Shown here: in pieces, positions 10,400-21,459 of the stretch
Layout: every line of letters begins with the position of its first letter
Position numbering within the stretch: the first letter of the stretch is position 1
Assembly: GCA_009760855.2 (NCBI GenBank)
Contig: WPIO01000020.1
Coordinates: forward strand, 6,298,001 to 6,362,000
Reading direction: 5' to 3'
DNA length: 64,000 nt
From: Cristatella mucedo
Lineage: Eukaryota; Bryozoa; Phylactolaemata; Cristatellidae
Notes under the pieces: generated by a model
Told to the model about the DNA's origin: nothing
What the model saw: the letters and a program-made list of their open reading frames with translations, nothing else
Databases searched by the model: none
Translations under genes and position numbers: made by a program

Positions 10400-11320
10400 A
10401 CACGCGCCAAACATTGCGGCAGACGGGCGGACTTTGCTCGCTTTGCTGACTGCGAGCGTGCAAGCGCGCGGGCGGCGAGCTGCGACGGCGCGAGTGGCCG
10501 GTCCGTTTAGCCTCAGCGTCAAGCGAGCGCTCGGCGGCTCGCTTGAGCTACCTCGGGCTGACTTCGCGGCGGCCCGTGAGTCGCCGATAGCTATGCCGCT
10601 CAGATTCGCCGACAGGACCGGAAACGCGGCAGCGACGGACGAGTGCTCATAATCGCCACAGCAAATCGAGTCCGCGTTCGTAATGCACACGAGTCTATTA
10701 AAAAGCAGCGGACGGTTACAGGCGTTCAGCGGCGGCCCAGACGTACACCGACGGCTGCGTGGCCCGGAGCTCACGTCGGCTCCAATGGCCTCCACCTACA
10801 CGAGTATCGAATCCTCTGGCTCGGGCTCGAATACTCGCTGCCCCGCCCCCTGGCTCCTCGGGACGCCAGCCTCTTATAAGGCCTCAGTTACGAGTCGTCG
10901 AATAATCTCATAATCGCGAATAGTCGCTTACGCGCCGCCATTATTCGGTTGGTTTAGCTGGCGCAGGCGTTACGCTCGAGTTCGGGCGCACCCAGCGACT
11001 GGCTGCCGACGGCCTTGCCCCTGGCCACGAGCACGCTACGCGACGACTTTTCGCGCCCACGCCGGGCGACGCTCTTCCGCTGGCGCCGGTTGTTGCCGCG
11101 GAAAAATCATTTGGACGGGCGGCGCGAGTGAGCGTGCAGCTCAACCACGACGCCCCAAACTGAACTGGACACGAAAGCGACGACGTGCGTTCGACGACAC
11201 ACGCAATGCGGCTACCAAGTTTGGGCCGCGCGGACGTTGACCGCCGCCGACCGCGCGCACGCGCGCCCCGCCGCACGGACGCCAGCTTGGCGTGCCGGCG
11301 AGGACTATTAATCAGGCTCA
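10400..11320. other. CpG-rich island, unassigned
   Basis: This stretch is markedly richer in GC and CpG than the rest of the window. A TTATAAGG box lies near 10,873. Long frames on both strands follow from the base composition and show no family resemblance. It could be a host promoter or CpG island, or an LTR/5' region of an element. Confidence 0.35.
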
Positions 11321-11491
11321 CCCTTCTGCTGTTTGCATTTCGCTGCCAATAAATTTTCGAAGTCATTTGCTAAGCCGCCAGCATGCTTCATAGCTGCCCG
11401 TCAAAGGAAGGGGGGCGGAGGGAGGTGTGAAATGCCTTCGATCCTTAGCTGCCCAGACGCATACAGAAGCTGTATAGCGAGAGACACTGGA

Positions 11492-11648
<157 letters not shown>

Positions 11649-11671
11649 GGTGCGACTGTCAGGTGAGTAAT

Positions 11672-11790
11672 GTAATGTAATGTATCTCCGTCTGTAACTA
11701 CACAAAGTCATAAAGACCACGTGGGTGTTACGCACGAGAGTTTTGTAAAGCGCACTCACAGCCTAAGCGGCATTCGGTAACGACTGCGGC
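11672..11790 (-). mobile_element. LINE-A 3' tail
   Basis: Plus-strand TGTAATGTAATGTAATGTAT (inverse of the (ATTAC)n tail), then CTCCGTCTGTAACT and the GTGGGTGTTACGCACGAGAG block mark a short minus-strand LINE-A copy. Confidence 0.85.
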
Positions 11791-12552
11791 GACCCGGGTC
11801 ACCTGTGACAGGTTACGTCAGCGTCCGCAGGCTGCTCCGGAGCGCAGGATGCGGAAGATGGAGAAAGGAAACGACACCGTCCGCGTAGGTCGGTGGAGCG
11901 GTAGAAAGCGTGGGCTGCGGCAACGATAGGGTCACCAGACCTGTGCGGAGCTTGCGAATCCAGTTAGGGGTCGGGACGACCTGTTCGGGCCGTAAAACTT
12001 CCGCAGCATTGCATTAGCAACTTTCCGGTCGCCAGCTCGCCCGAGTGCTTCGGAGGCACTAAGAACTGCCTGCTCATAGGTGTTGTGAAATAACTGGCAG
12101 AAAATCCTAGAGCCGACCGGGTTCAAACCGAAATTGAGCGCAATTATCGACTAAGTATCTGTCTAGTCACAGCTTCACTGGTCTTAAAAAGTTAATTTTG
12201 CCACCAGCAGAAACTATTTGTCCGAGACGAGCGTTGCGTGCAAGGCGATACAGCCAAGCTCCAAGCAGGATCAGCAGTCGCTATGTACGACTGCGAAAAG
12301 CACGTCGATGCTCCTTAATCGTCGAATCGCACATCGATCTCAGCTTGAAGGCTGTCAAGAGGGCTCGCCTCAGCTGAACCGCATTCGAGAAAGTTGCGCA
12401 CTGTAATCTGGCTGGAGAATTGCAGAGCCGGTTTTTTCGCGAGTAGTTTTTTGGTGACGATTTTCTCCACGAAAGATAGCTAAACCTTCAAAACCGTATA
12501 GAAGATCTACACGTGTCGATTAAGAATGAGGAAGATGGGCCACTTGTTGTTA
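11791..12552. other. No recognised gene
   Basis: 11,791-12,130 is GC-rich with a short minus-strand frame that I could not assign. The rest shows nothing recognisable. Confidence 0.3.
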
Positions 12553-12712
12553 TATTAGCTGATTAGCCTTGACGGCTAACGCCAACGCTTGCAATCGGCA
12601 AGAAAGGTTCGCCCACAGGCGGATTTGAAGAATGGATCGCCCACAGTAGGAATCGAACCGAGCACCTCGGTCGTTCCATCTGGGCTACGTTGGTGGCCCA
12701 GACGTGTTATCA
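12553..12712 (-). mobile_element. SINE-B (tRNA-derived)
   Basis: The minus strand carries an A-box-like GTAGCCCAGATGG and a perfect B box GGTTCGATTCC, spaced as in a tRNA. The SINE-B body follows (GGGCGATCC..., ending near AGCTAA). Confidence 0.7.
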
Positions 12713-12714
12713 AC

Positions 12715-13780
12715 GTCAATATCTAATGCCTGTTAATATATATTAATATTGGTTGCTCTATTACAAGGCTACGCTAATCGGGTGCAGTGCGCCTGCCTTT
12801 GAATTATTCGCAACTTAATAAGCTAATTGTAAAGGCAAATTTATACCAGCCTGGAGATATTTTGGACGCAGTCATAGTTTACGACTAGAATTATTTGACA
12901 TGACGGCCATAAATTTAGGCGCAGCTCCCTCTGAATTCGCTGCGACAGCTAAGGAATGGCTCCCGGAATTCATTAGGATGCAAGCTGATTTTGGGCTAGG
13001 CTACTAGAAACTTGCTATCGCTTGCAAAATATTAAAAAGTAAATAGGTTCATCCGTGCATATCTTTTAATAGTCACAGCACGTGACTGGCTATCGCTTTC
13101 ATCCTTCGCTGGTCCCTTTGACGCGTTTTTTGTTTTAAAGTGTCTCTTTTGTTCCCTGTGTTTTTTATTGCTTACCTTCGCACGACGCTCGTGCTCAGTG
13201 CATGTGAATGACCAGGGGTCCTACTAGCCAGCGGTCCTAAGTGTGATCTTATGTGTTTTTAGATGATTGTCTAAGCATGGTACATGTGTGTTTGCGCATG
13301 CTTGAGTAAGAACATTATCTTGCTTGCAATCATTTCTTGGCTATTTCATGTCTTGCAGCTGTAAAGCATCTGAATGGAGATTTGGGTATCTTGGGGTGCT
13401 ATATAAGTGACATTATATTACTGTCATCATCAGCTTGCCACAGCAACGCACAAGATAAGAAATGTTTTCAAAAAGCCCTCGCTGAGTTCTCACATCCGTT
13501 GCTTCTTGCTATCAATCGATTACCCTGTATCAAGATTTTATTCTATCCTTGTTCCTTAAAGGTGTTCGTTTCAAGACGAGATCCTTCTCTTGCGAGGAGA
13601 GAAGTAAGCCGTGCCTTTAATGAGGAGCACCTCTTAAATTAGGCTTCAGCGAACCCTGTTATCCTTCTTCAGCAGGAGAGTGCATGCTGTAAGTGCCAAT
13701 CCCAAAAAGGTGCATACTCAATTCAGAAATGGCGCGTGCCTTAAATTACGAAGCCTTGGTTTGATGGCGTTAGGCAGGAG
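12715..13780. other. No recognisable gene
   Basis: AT-rich sequence. A plus-strand frame of 101 codons at 13,337-13,642 has no features that I recognise. Confidence 0.4.
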
Positions 13781-13784
13781 GCCA

Positions 13785-13978
13785 GCCGTGATGGCACACT
13801 AGGTAAGGAGGTTGCTTTACACGACCTCGGTCCCGAGGTCGAAGGTTCGAATACTGCGGTGGGCGATTGTTTATCGTCACTGCAAATGGTGGTAAAAAGC
13901 CGCAAAGGCTCTTCTGTCGCTATATGAAAGAGCAGTTTAATCAGATACCGCCCACTATTAGCTGATTTAACAGCATCA
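13785..13978 (+). mobile_element. SINE-B (tRNA-derived)
   Basis: tRNA-like head (GATGGCACACTAGG and B box AGGTTCGAATACT), followed by the SINE-B core AAAGCCGCAAAGGCTCTTCT and the 3' part ending AGCTGATTTAACAGC. Confidence 0.75.
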
Positions 13979-13984
13979 TTTGCA

Positions 13985-14120
13985 TAGCGGCAGAAGAGCC
14001 TTGATTGCTATCACCGCCGCTTGCAGTTGGTAATAAAGGATCGCCTCACTGTGGGATTCGAAACCGCCATATTGGTCGTAAAGTCCGAGCACTTTACCTC
14101 CTGGGCCATCACAGTTATCA
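13985..14120 (-). mobile_element. SINE-B, inverted partner of the copy at 13,785
   Basis: The minus strand reads GTGATGGCCCAGGAGG (A box), GGTTTCGAATCCCAC (B box), then AAGGCTCTTCTGCCGCTATG. It is tail-to-tail with the preceding copy. Confidence 0.75.
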
Positions 14121-14744
14121 GCTCCTTGTCAGACGGCTTTCGATCTGAAACAGGATCTGCTGCATCTATGCACACACGGAGCAAGCCAATCAGCTGGAGC
14201 GTTGCTCTCGTACGTCTGGCACTCCCAAGTACAAATTAGCTCGTTACTTGCATTTACTTCTGCTGAGAGGGACTTACTCCTTTCGCACGCAATTCTTCGA
14301 AAGCCTAATAAATAAATGCTGCTTCTGTTGAGCTGTTGTGTGAGAGAAGCTCACGCCTAAGAAAGGTCAGGCTACGAGGCAAAATCGAAGCAAGATTCCT
14401 TTTTGAGGATCCTTTTAATAAGCTCAGCAACTACTTCGGTTCGTTTCCATTACTAGCATAGAAGAGATGAGAACTGCTGGCTCAAAATATATTCATGACA
14501 CCCTACTACGTTAAAAATGAATTTAAGGTGAATGAAGACGAACTTAGCATAGAAGGCGTGACGAAGCAAACAACCGAAATAAGATGTACCCACTTGAGAC
14601 GTAGACCTTTGCTGATGATGATAGATTTCAGACTAAATTCTATAAGTAGATGATTAAATTGCGAGCTGCAGTTTTCACTTATCCTATGTTCCATACTGCT
14701 TTCTGCATCAACGATTAATTTCACACTTCACTGGGGTGGCAAAT

Positions 14745-14880
14745 CCATCGACATTTACTCGTAATCTCACTAACCATTCGCTCTTGCTTCCTTTGAAGCA
14801 AATTTAAAATGCCTAGACAAAAATTGAGCTAACTGATATCGCTACATCAAATGTTATTATTATTATTATTATTACTATTA
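14745..14880 (+). mobile_element. LINE-B 3' tail
   Basis: CACTAACCATTCG, then a diverged tail AAATGCCTAGACAAAAATTG and (ATT)n. Confidence 0.7.
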
Positions 14881-15104
14881 CTTTCACCTTGCATTAGAAT
14901 GCATAGGATTATAAATGTTCTGAGGTAATTGTTCAGTATCTTTAAGGATTAACCCGAAATAGAATCAATCAAGAAGCAAGAATCACGAGACGTAGCTTTC
15001 GGAGACTCCTCCGCGGTGCCGCGGACGCTCTTTATGTTAGCAGGTCGTTGAAATTTGTAGAAGACCTGCGAGGTTTCTACATGCAGTTGTTCCCGCGTTG
15101 CCAA

Positions 15105-15235
15105 TGGGTCTCAGACTTTGATGAAATGCTTACCCAAGTAGTGGTCGGGTTCGATTCCAATTGCAAGTAAATTGTATTGCCAGTAACTAGCAAGACTAAT
15201 GACCTGTTTGGCTCTTTAGCAGCTATAAAAGTAAG
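15105..15235 (+). mobile_element. SINE-B head (diverged)
   Basis: Contains a perfect B box (GGTTCGATTCC near 15,148), followed by remains of the SINE-B body (GGCTCTTTAGCAGCTAT). Confidence 0.5.
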
Positions 15236-16360
15236 GCCTTTAAATTAATTGACTTTTAGCTCAAATTTATTCAAACTCTGAAGATAGCAGTGCCAAAGTT
15301 GAAGTTGATTAAAATGTCATTGTCATGAGATCCTGACACCAGACAGATGGCTCACAATCCCAGTCTAAATACATACGGCAACCCGTTGCAAGAACTCAAG
15401 AATGTCATCCAGACATCAGCATAGCAAATCTGCGTGTAGAAACTCATATCCACACTCAGCATATGCAAAGTGCCTTGAAGAGAGGTTTATTTCTGTTGCA
15501 CACAATACGATAGTCATTACTATCACTGCTATGCCCAACAGTTTACTAAATTTCTAGTGATACAAGTAATGAGTATTAAGCTCTAAAGGAGAACTGAATC
15601 TCTATTCCTCCCCTTGACAACCCTCTGTAAAAGATGCAACAACCAAGAGTTGGTTACCAGGCCTCATGCATAGATCAGATTGCAAAAGTGCAACAGTATT
15701 AGGCATTGACAAAAAATTTAGAACCCACAGGAAGATGCCACTGGTTGGTAAAGCCTTTTTGCTAACATGTGCTGACAATGTGTGCAAGTGCGGAAACTAC
15801 ACAGGAAGAACGAAAGGTTTCCTGGGGTCCAGGAAAGCTGAGGTAATCAGATGCAAAAGCTGGACTTGAGTTTCAGAATGTATGCCCACGAGAAGTGAAG
15901 GCCCAATTACTTGCAGACTTTAATTTAGCACAAGGAATAAAAGAACGCCGAGAAGCACCGTGAGAGCACACTGGCTGAGCAAAGAGGTCACATTGGTAGG
16001 CTGGTGCAAGTGAGACACGTGAAAACCAATCCAATGAGACAATCTCTAAATCTCTTAGCTGCTCTATAGTAAGCTAATGATAATCGGGTAGAAATGATGC
16101 AATGAGATAGCTACACAGTTGACGACAGATCATACGAGCTTATGAGTTTTAAAACAGCTGCTGACGACTAAAGGCACGAGCCGGCAGTTCTGAAAAAGTG
16201 CGTTGGAGTAACGGAGACTCCATGATCTAAGCCTATGAAGTAGTTTCACAATTGCACTCTCATGTTTAAACCCGCTATAGTTGCAGCAATATTTCCAGCT
16301 AAATGGGAGCTAATGACGCGGAGACAATGCGCTCATCAAATGACAAGTAGTGTAATATAA
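15236..16360. other. No recognisable gene
   Basis: Ordinary sequence with short frames only. One plus-strand frame at 15,666-15,869 contains a CKCGNYTGRTKGF stretch that I could not assign. Confidence 0.35.
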
Positions 16361-16361
16361 T

Positions 16362-16589
16362 GATAATACATTTGTATAGTGCCATCGGAAGAACTGAATC
16401 TCTTTCAAGCACTTTACAGATGCTGTAAAGGAAGCATGATCGAATGGTTTGCGGCAGCGTGCTAATTGAACAAAAAGCGTATCATGGTGGTTATAGGTGC
16501 CATGCACAAGGTCAGCGTGCAAATATAGTTAATAATAATAGTAATAATAACAATACATTTGATATAGCACCCTCAGAGAACTAAACCTC
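16362..16589 (-). mobile_element. Two consecutive LINE-B 3' tails
   Basis: A minus-strand tail with UTR occupies 16,362-16,530. A second minus-strand tail begins at 16,531 with its own (AAT)n and runs to about 16,589. Confidence 0.75.
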
Positions 16590-16599
16590 GGTGATTGGT

Positions 16600-16890
16600 G
16601 GTATACAATGCAATAAAATTAAATTTAGTATAATGCAATACAATGTAGTGCAATAAAACGAAATTAAATTTACCGGTCTGTAGGTCCGTAAAACCACAAA
16701 GACGAAGTGGTTGTTAAGCCTGAGAGATTTTCCTAACAAACTCAAATTCTATGCGGCTTTCGGTATGCATTCAATAGCCAACAGACTTCATCACAAGCAA
16801 CAACGAGAAAGAAAGAAGCATGTCTGAGTCAGAATAACTGTTGAGGTAATGAGTAGCATCCTTGAAGGAAAAAAATATTTGATGTCTCGG
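16600..16890 (-). mobile_element. LINE-A 3' end (diverged)
   Basis: An AT-rich tail related to LINE-A is followed by sequence matching GGTAACCGAAAGCCGCATAG in the minus direction. Coding remains (DATHYLNSYSDSDMLLSFSL) parallel the 3' end of the copies at 25,035 and 44,562. Confidence 0.65.
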
Positions 16891-17149
16891 GATTTGATTA
16901 TTTCCCTGAGTTAAAGGAGTCGATATGAAAAGTAGAGCAGTAGAAGATTGGCTCCAAAACGTGCGAATACGCAGCATAAAGTGCTGTGCTTTTGGCGAAA
17001 CTTTACGCGGAGGGCAGGCCACAAAAAGAAATCCATGGAGAAATTTTAAAGCTGAGATAGCAGTTATAAAAAGCATTGTAAAAATTAGAAGCCGATATAT
17101 CGGACGAGTTTGTTGTCTTCTGTAAGACGGACCCGAAATTAAGTCGAGA

Positions 17150-17990
17150 GTTTTGAAAAAGAAGGTAAGTATGACCCGGGTTCAGATATGAGTAAGATAT
17201 TCAAATCAAGACCAAAAGTGATTCCTCATGGTTTCTTTGACACAGTGATTCCTAATGAAAGTCATTAAGCAGATATACAGCATATGCCAACTGATTTGAG
17301 TTATAAATACGCATTAAGTGTGATTAATTGTTGCTAGTAAGTATAAAGACTCAAGAGCACTTAAAAAACCATCGAAAGAAGTAAAACAAACGATAGTTGA
17401 TATTTACTCAAAGGGTCCTTTAGAATGGCCGAAGAAGATAACAGTAGATCCTGGTTCAGAGTTCAAAGGAGATTTCAGGAAAGAAATGAATAAACATGGA
17501 ACGCGTGAAATAGAAGCAACAAGCAAGAAAAGTGTTGCATTAGTTGAGAGAATGAATAGAACGATAGCAGAAAAGGCTTTCATTGGTCAGTATCAAAAGC
17601 TACTAGAAAGTCTTAATTATTGTGACGATACTAGAAACAAGGAGCGGATTAAGAATCTACCTAGGAGTTTATATTACCTGAATCATGACATTACAAGAAC
17701 AACAGGAGAAGAATCAACACAAGCTATAAAAAATAGTCCAACAAAAGAAATGGGAGTATCATAGAAAACTAGAAAAACAAGAAGAGTCATTAGAACTTGG
17801 AACAATCTTTAGATATTTACTAGAACCGGGCGAAGGAGAAGATAAAAAATAAGAGCTACAGATATTATATGGAGTTTGACAAAACATACGATTGTTAGAA
17901 TAATGGTAATGAAAGACCAACCAGTTAGATATTTCCTAAACGATATAAAGAGAAGTTTCGTTAGAGAAGAATTGCATGACATCAAACAGT
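17150..17990 (+). pseudogene. Polinton integrase remains
   Basis: Family-typical blocks are readable: ADIQHMPTDLSYKYALSV near the start of the catalytic core, SKGPLEWPKKITVDPGSEFK with the second catalytic Asp context, then VERMNRTIAEK, the usual region of the third acidic residue. The C-terminal RYLLEPGEGE block is also present. These match the c-integrase of Polintons rather than Gypsy integrases. The copy is broken. Confidence 0.8.
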
Positions 17991-17999
17991 AAGACTTAC

Positions 18000-18400
18000 T
18001 TTTGAGCAATGTCTATTTCATCCGTGCCTTTGGTAATATCGAATTCTGCTCTAGCTATAAGATCATCAGACACAGCGTCGGTTACCTTGAGATGAACTTT
18101 GCACTTGCTTCTAGAGTTGATATTTTGCGCTTATCGATTTCTGCAAGAACACCATCAAGTCACAACAACATTGTAGTTACTGCTGCTAAAACAGGAACAA
18201 CATTAGATAAATCCGGATCAGAAGGAATATAAGTACTAGTAATTGTTACTCCTAATGATACGATGACGTTTAAAAATTTCAGTGCATATCTTATCTTCGC
18301 TAAATTTATTAGACATAACTTGACTTTAGTATTGTATTGCACAACTTCTTCATACCTTTGGTTGACATAACTCTTTCTTAGATCGCACATTCTATATTAA
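18000..18400. other. Small unassigned Polinton-associated coding remains
   Basis: AT-rich sequence with a minus-strand frame at 18,160-18,390 that includes a hydrophobic stretch (LKFLNVIVSLGVTITSTYI). It lies just past the integrase, and its function is not recognised. Confidence 0.35.
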
Positions 18401-19299
18401 TTTTACTTTTTTATTTTCGCTTCTGACATTTTTATATGAGTTAAAATAGCCGGCCAATGACTATCTAGCAGATGAGTATGGTCACGGGACCCGGGAGAAA
18501 CGGCGATGCCTTCGGCCAGAACGCCCTGCGCACGCACGCCCACTTACAGCCGAGACCTACCTAAGCCGTTGTCTTGAGACCTACAATGTCCGCAATGCGC
18601 AGAAAAAAGGTAGATTGATTAATGGTACAGTATTCTAGCGAAATTCCTATGCAATATTTGCCCAGTCGAGTTGGTGTATCGCTCTTAGCTGCGTAACAGC
18701 TAATCGACTTTAGAGGCGCCCTGCAAACACAGCGAGAGATTCGCCCAGCGAGGAACTCAGCTTTCGGTTTGCCTGTGAGAAATGCATGCTGGTATGGTCC
18801 GACGTGTGTGTATGTATGTATGTAGCTCCTATCTGCACTGGTATGAAGCCTCAAAGGCAAAGTGCGTTGTTGGTTTGAGAGTTATCTACAATGCGTTTCG
18901 AATGCTGCCTTCGATGCGCACGAATGTCAATGCGGTTCATTAGTCTGACGCAAAGAAGAGAAAGTGATAGGAATTTCTGATTAACGATAGTAGTCGAGCA
19001 AGTAAGTGGCATGGGAGTGGGAGCACAAGACTGCTAGAAATGAGATACAAGAGGACAAGAGGTGGCACTAGGAGATATCGTTACATGTGATGCTATAGTT
19101 CTCTTAATACAATCTTGTTTCCGTGATTTCTGCTTAGCTGTTCGTGTCTTAAGACCTGGTCTCGAGGGATGACCAAAGACAATGCGCTTAGGATTTGGAT
19201 TTTCGCCAGCAGTTGCTATCCAGATTATTTACGCTATAGCTGCTATCCTATCGTCGTTATCCTCAAGCAGCATTGGGGCTCGTGGCTGTATGCTTTAGT

Positions 19300-19460
19300 T
19301 GTAGTACTCCCCATACAGGTCATGGACTTACCCTGGTGTGGCCGAAGGATGATGGACTCACCTTTAACAACTTAACTCATTGGCTCGAGCCGTGCGGCAT
19401 CTGCAAAGCACCCAGATAGAGATTAAGTTCTCTCAGGGCGACATACCAAAGGATATATTA
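19300..19460 (+). mobile_element. LINE-B 3' tail inserted in the Polinton region
   Basis: Contains CTGCAAAGCACCCAGATAG, AGATTAAGTTCTCTCAGG and a short ATT-like end. Its upstream limit is uncertain. Confidence 0.6.
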
Positions 19461-19914
19461 TCTTGATCATTTTCTCAGACTCCTCCACCCGAGCTCTCCA
19501 CTCTTGCTATACTATGTTATTTGGCCTTTTTGTCAATTGATCTACTGAATTCCGTGTGAATGCCCTATATAGAAGGCCACCATATTTTCATTAGATTATT
19601 CTTTAATTCACTCACAATTTACCCTTAAATAACGGTGCCCTGCTACCGTCAATTTGTGGTAGTTTCACAGCCGGATCATCAGCTAAGAGTTAAGAGAGAA
19701 TATCTTTCGGTTCTCCTTGTCCAATGCTTTTGTATCTGTCCATTAGTTACCAGGTTCACCACGTGTTTTGCTCAGTTGTGGCCTCCTTTCGTTTTTGTTG
19801 CTCTCCCTTGTTGATTTGATTGCAAGGAAGTTGGCTGGAACGACTGAATATTTGTCTACTGGCTCTGCTTAGTTGTGTGGATATCGCGGAAGCAAAGAGC
19901 AGCTGATTCATCGC

Positions 19915-20055
19915 CTTATTAATATTGCAGCAAAAGAGCTTTAGTGGCTTTCACCCTGCTTGTAACGATTTGCCTGCTGCAGGACTCTAATCTGCTGCCT
20001 TCGACATGCAGTTCGAGCACCTCACTGCTCACTAGGCTGTGACCCGGGCACATCG
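19915..20055 (-). mobile_element. SINE-B (diverged)
   Basis: The minus strand shows the A-box region CACAGCCTAGTGAGCAGTGA and a B-box-like AGCAGATTAGAGTCC, followed by the GCAGG...AAAGCCACTAAAGCTCTT core. Confidence 0.55.
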
Positions 20056-20244
20056 GTGACACTATCGTGAGCGGGGGTTGGCAAGGATCCTATCTATTTT
20101 GTGAAACTCTGCCTGTGAGCGTACTTAGGATTGCCCAATGCTTTCATCGGCTCATTGCGCCCTGTCGGTATGGCGTAGGTGTAGCGCCGGTCCTGCACAC
20201 CGTAAGAAACCGCTTACTGCTTACCGAGGGCCTTGCTTCTCTTC

Positions 20245-20326
20245 TCTCTCTGCAGCAAATGTAAAGGGCCTAGAAAGAGATTGAGTTCTCTGAGGGCGCT
20301 TGATCAAGTGCATTATTATTATTGTT
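20245..20326 (+). mobile_element. LINE-B-type tail
   Basis: Clean tail: GCAAATGTAAAGGGCCTAG, GAGATTGAGTTCTCTGAGGG, then (ATT)n. Polinton-like sequence resumes immediately after. Confidence 0.85.
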
Positions 20327-20699
20327 AAAGAAGACGAAGTGCGCTTCACTCAATCATGTCGACTTTTTGCGACACGTCGATGTCGATAACTTTCTGAAAC
20401 TTTGCAAGTTGCGCTTTCAGATCAGAGATTGCATTTCTCAGATGAGCACTTTGCAATTCTGAATCGGGTTATTTTTCACTGTGCATATCCGCACACTGAG
20501 CTTCTGCCATGAACATTGTGATGTCTATTATTTTTTTTTACAAATCCTACGACTGTTACTGCTATAGACACCGCGGTTCCAACTGCCTCAGCGACAGCAC
20601 CAATGCTAGAAACGATTGCAGGAGTCTCGGGTAAAAAGCCGCCACTTACTTCAAGGAAGTCCGTACTCCACGCCCTAGGATCAAGTAAAGCCGCGTCTC

Positions 20700-21240
20700 A
20701 CTCACTCAACCTTTTCGCCAAACGCATCATTCAAGAATTGACTCGGGTTTTCATTCCAGTCGGAGTTACTTCTTTCTGCTTCAAGTAATAATATCTCGTT
20801 TATGTAACAACCAACGTCTAAACTTGACATCACTTTCTCCAATCCTCCCCCTCTAATCTTTTCAGGGATTGTTCGCCAATTTACTCCTCCATACTTTCCA
20901 ATTGCAATATTGTCAACGGTCTCTTCGATACGCAAACCGGGATCTACAATGTTGGTAATTCCTGAAAGAAATCCATCGAAAACTTCAGTAACAGAGCCAA
21001 GAACTTTCAATGAACTGAGAAGTGTTGGCACTATTCTCGCTATTTCATTGGAAGCTTCTGATGAAAGTTTTGCGGCAATCTTCGGAGCTATTTTTACAAT
21101 GCTCTTTGATACAACTTCAGCGGCCGCACTGCTTCCGGAAGCAATTTCTTTAGCAGTATCAAAGCCGAACTTAATATCTTCTGCTAGTTCACCTCAAAGA
21201 ATTTTCTTCGACGGTTGAATCATTGTTTCTGCCCTAGAAC
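20700..21240 (-). pseudogene. Unassigned Polinton protein remains
   Basis: A 109-codon minus-strand frame includes PTLLSSLKVLGSVTEVFDGF and ends with SQFLNDAFGE. The repeated Gly/Ser/Ile-rich helices are reminiscent of small virion-associated Polinton proteins, but I cannot assign it. Confidence 0.4.
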
Positions 21241-21459
21241 TCGAAGCTTTTTAATCTCGTTCTCGTTCAAAGATGCTTTCTTTAACGCTACTTTGGTGCC
21301 ATGGCCTATTGATTCAAATTTTACTCTTATCCTTTGATCAGTTATCAATTTCTTTAGTTGTAGTTTACTAAGATTTAATCGTTCCATTCTATATAGATGG
21401 AGCTAATTTCAAAGATCAGCGGCTTATTTTTTTATGATTTAGACTGCAGATTCAAAAAA

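Noticed and set aside
10352-11366. Long minus-strand frames (147 and 141 codons)
   Set aside because: They lie in CpG-rich DNA where stops are rare. Residue content is Arg/Ala/Ser-rich with no domain, and the opposite strand is equally open.
12606-12705. Possible tRNA gene (perfect B box)
   Set aside because: The A box is imperfect, the body continues into a repeated SINE core, and similar heads recur across the window. It is a SINE, not a functional tRNA gene.
15105-15235. Possible tRNA gene (perfect B box near 15,148)
   Set aside because: No cloverleaf can be drawn around it by eye, and SINE-B body remains follow.
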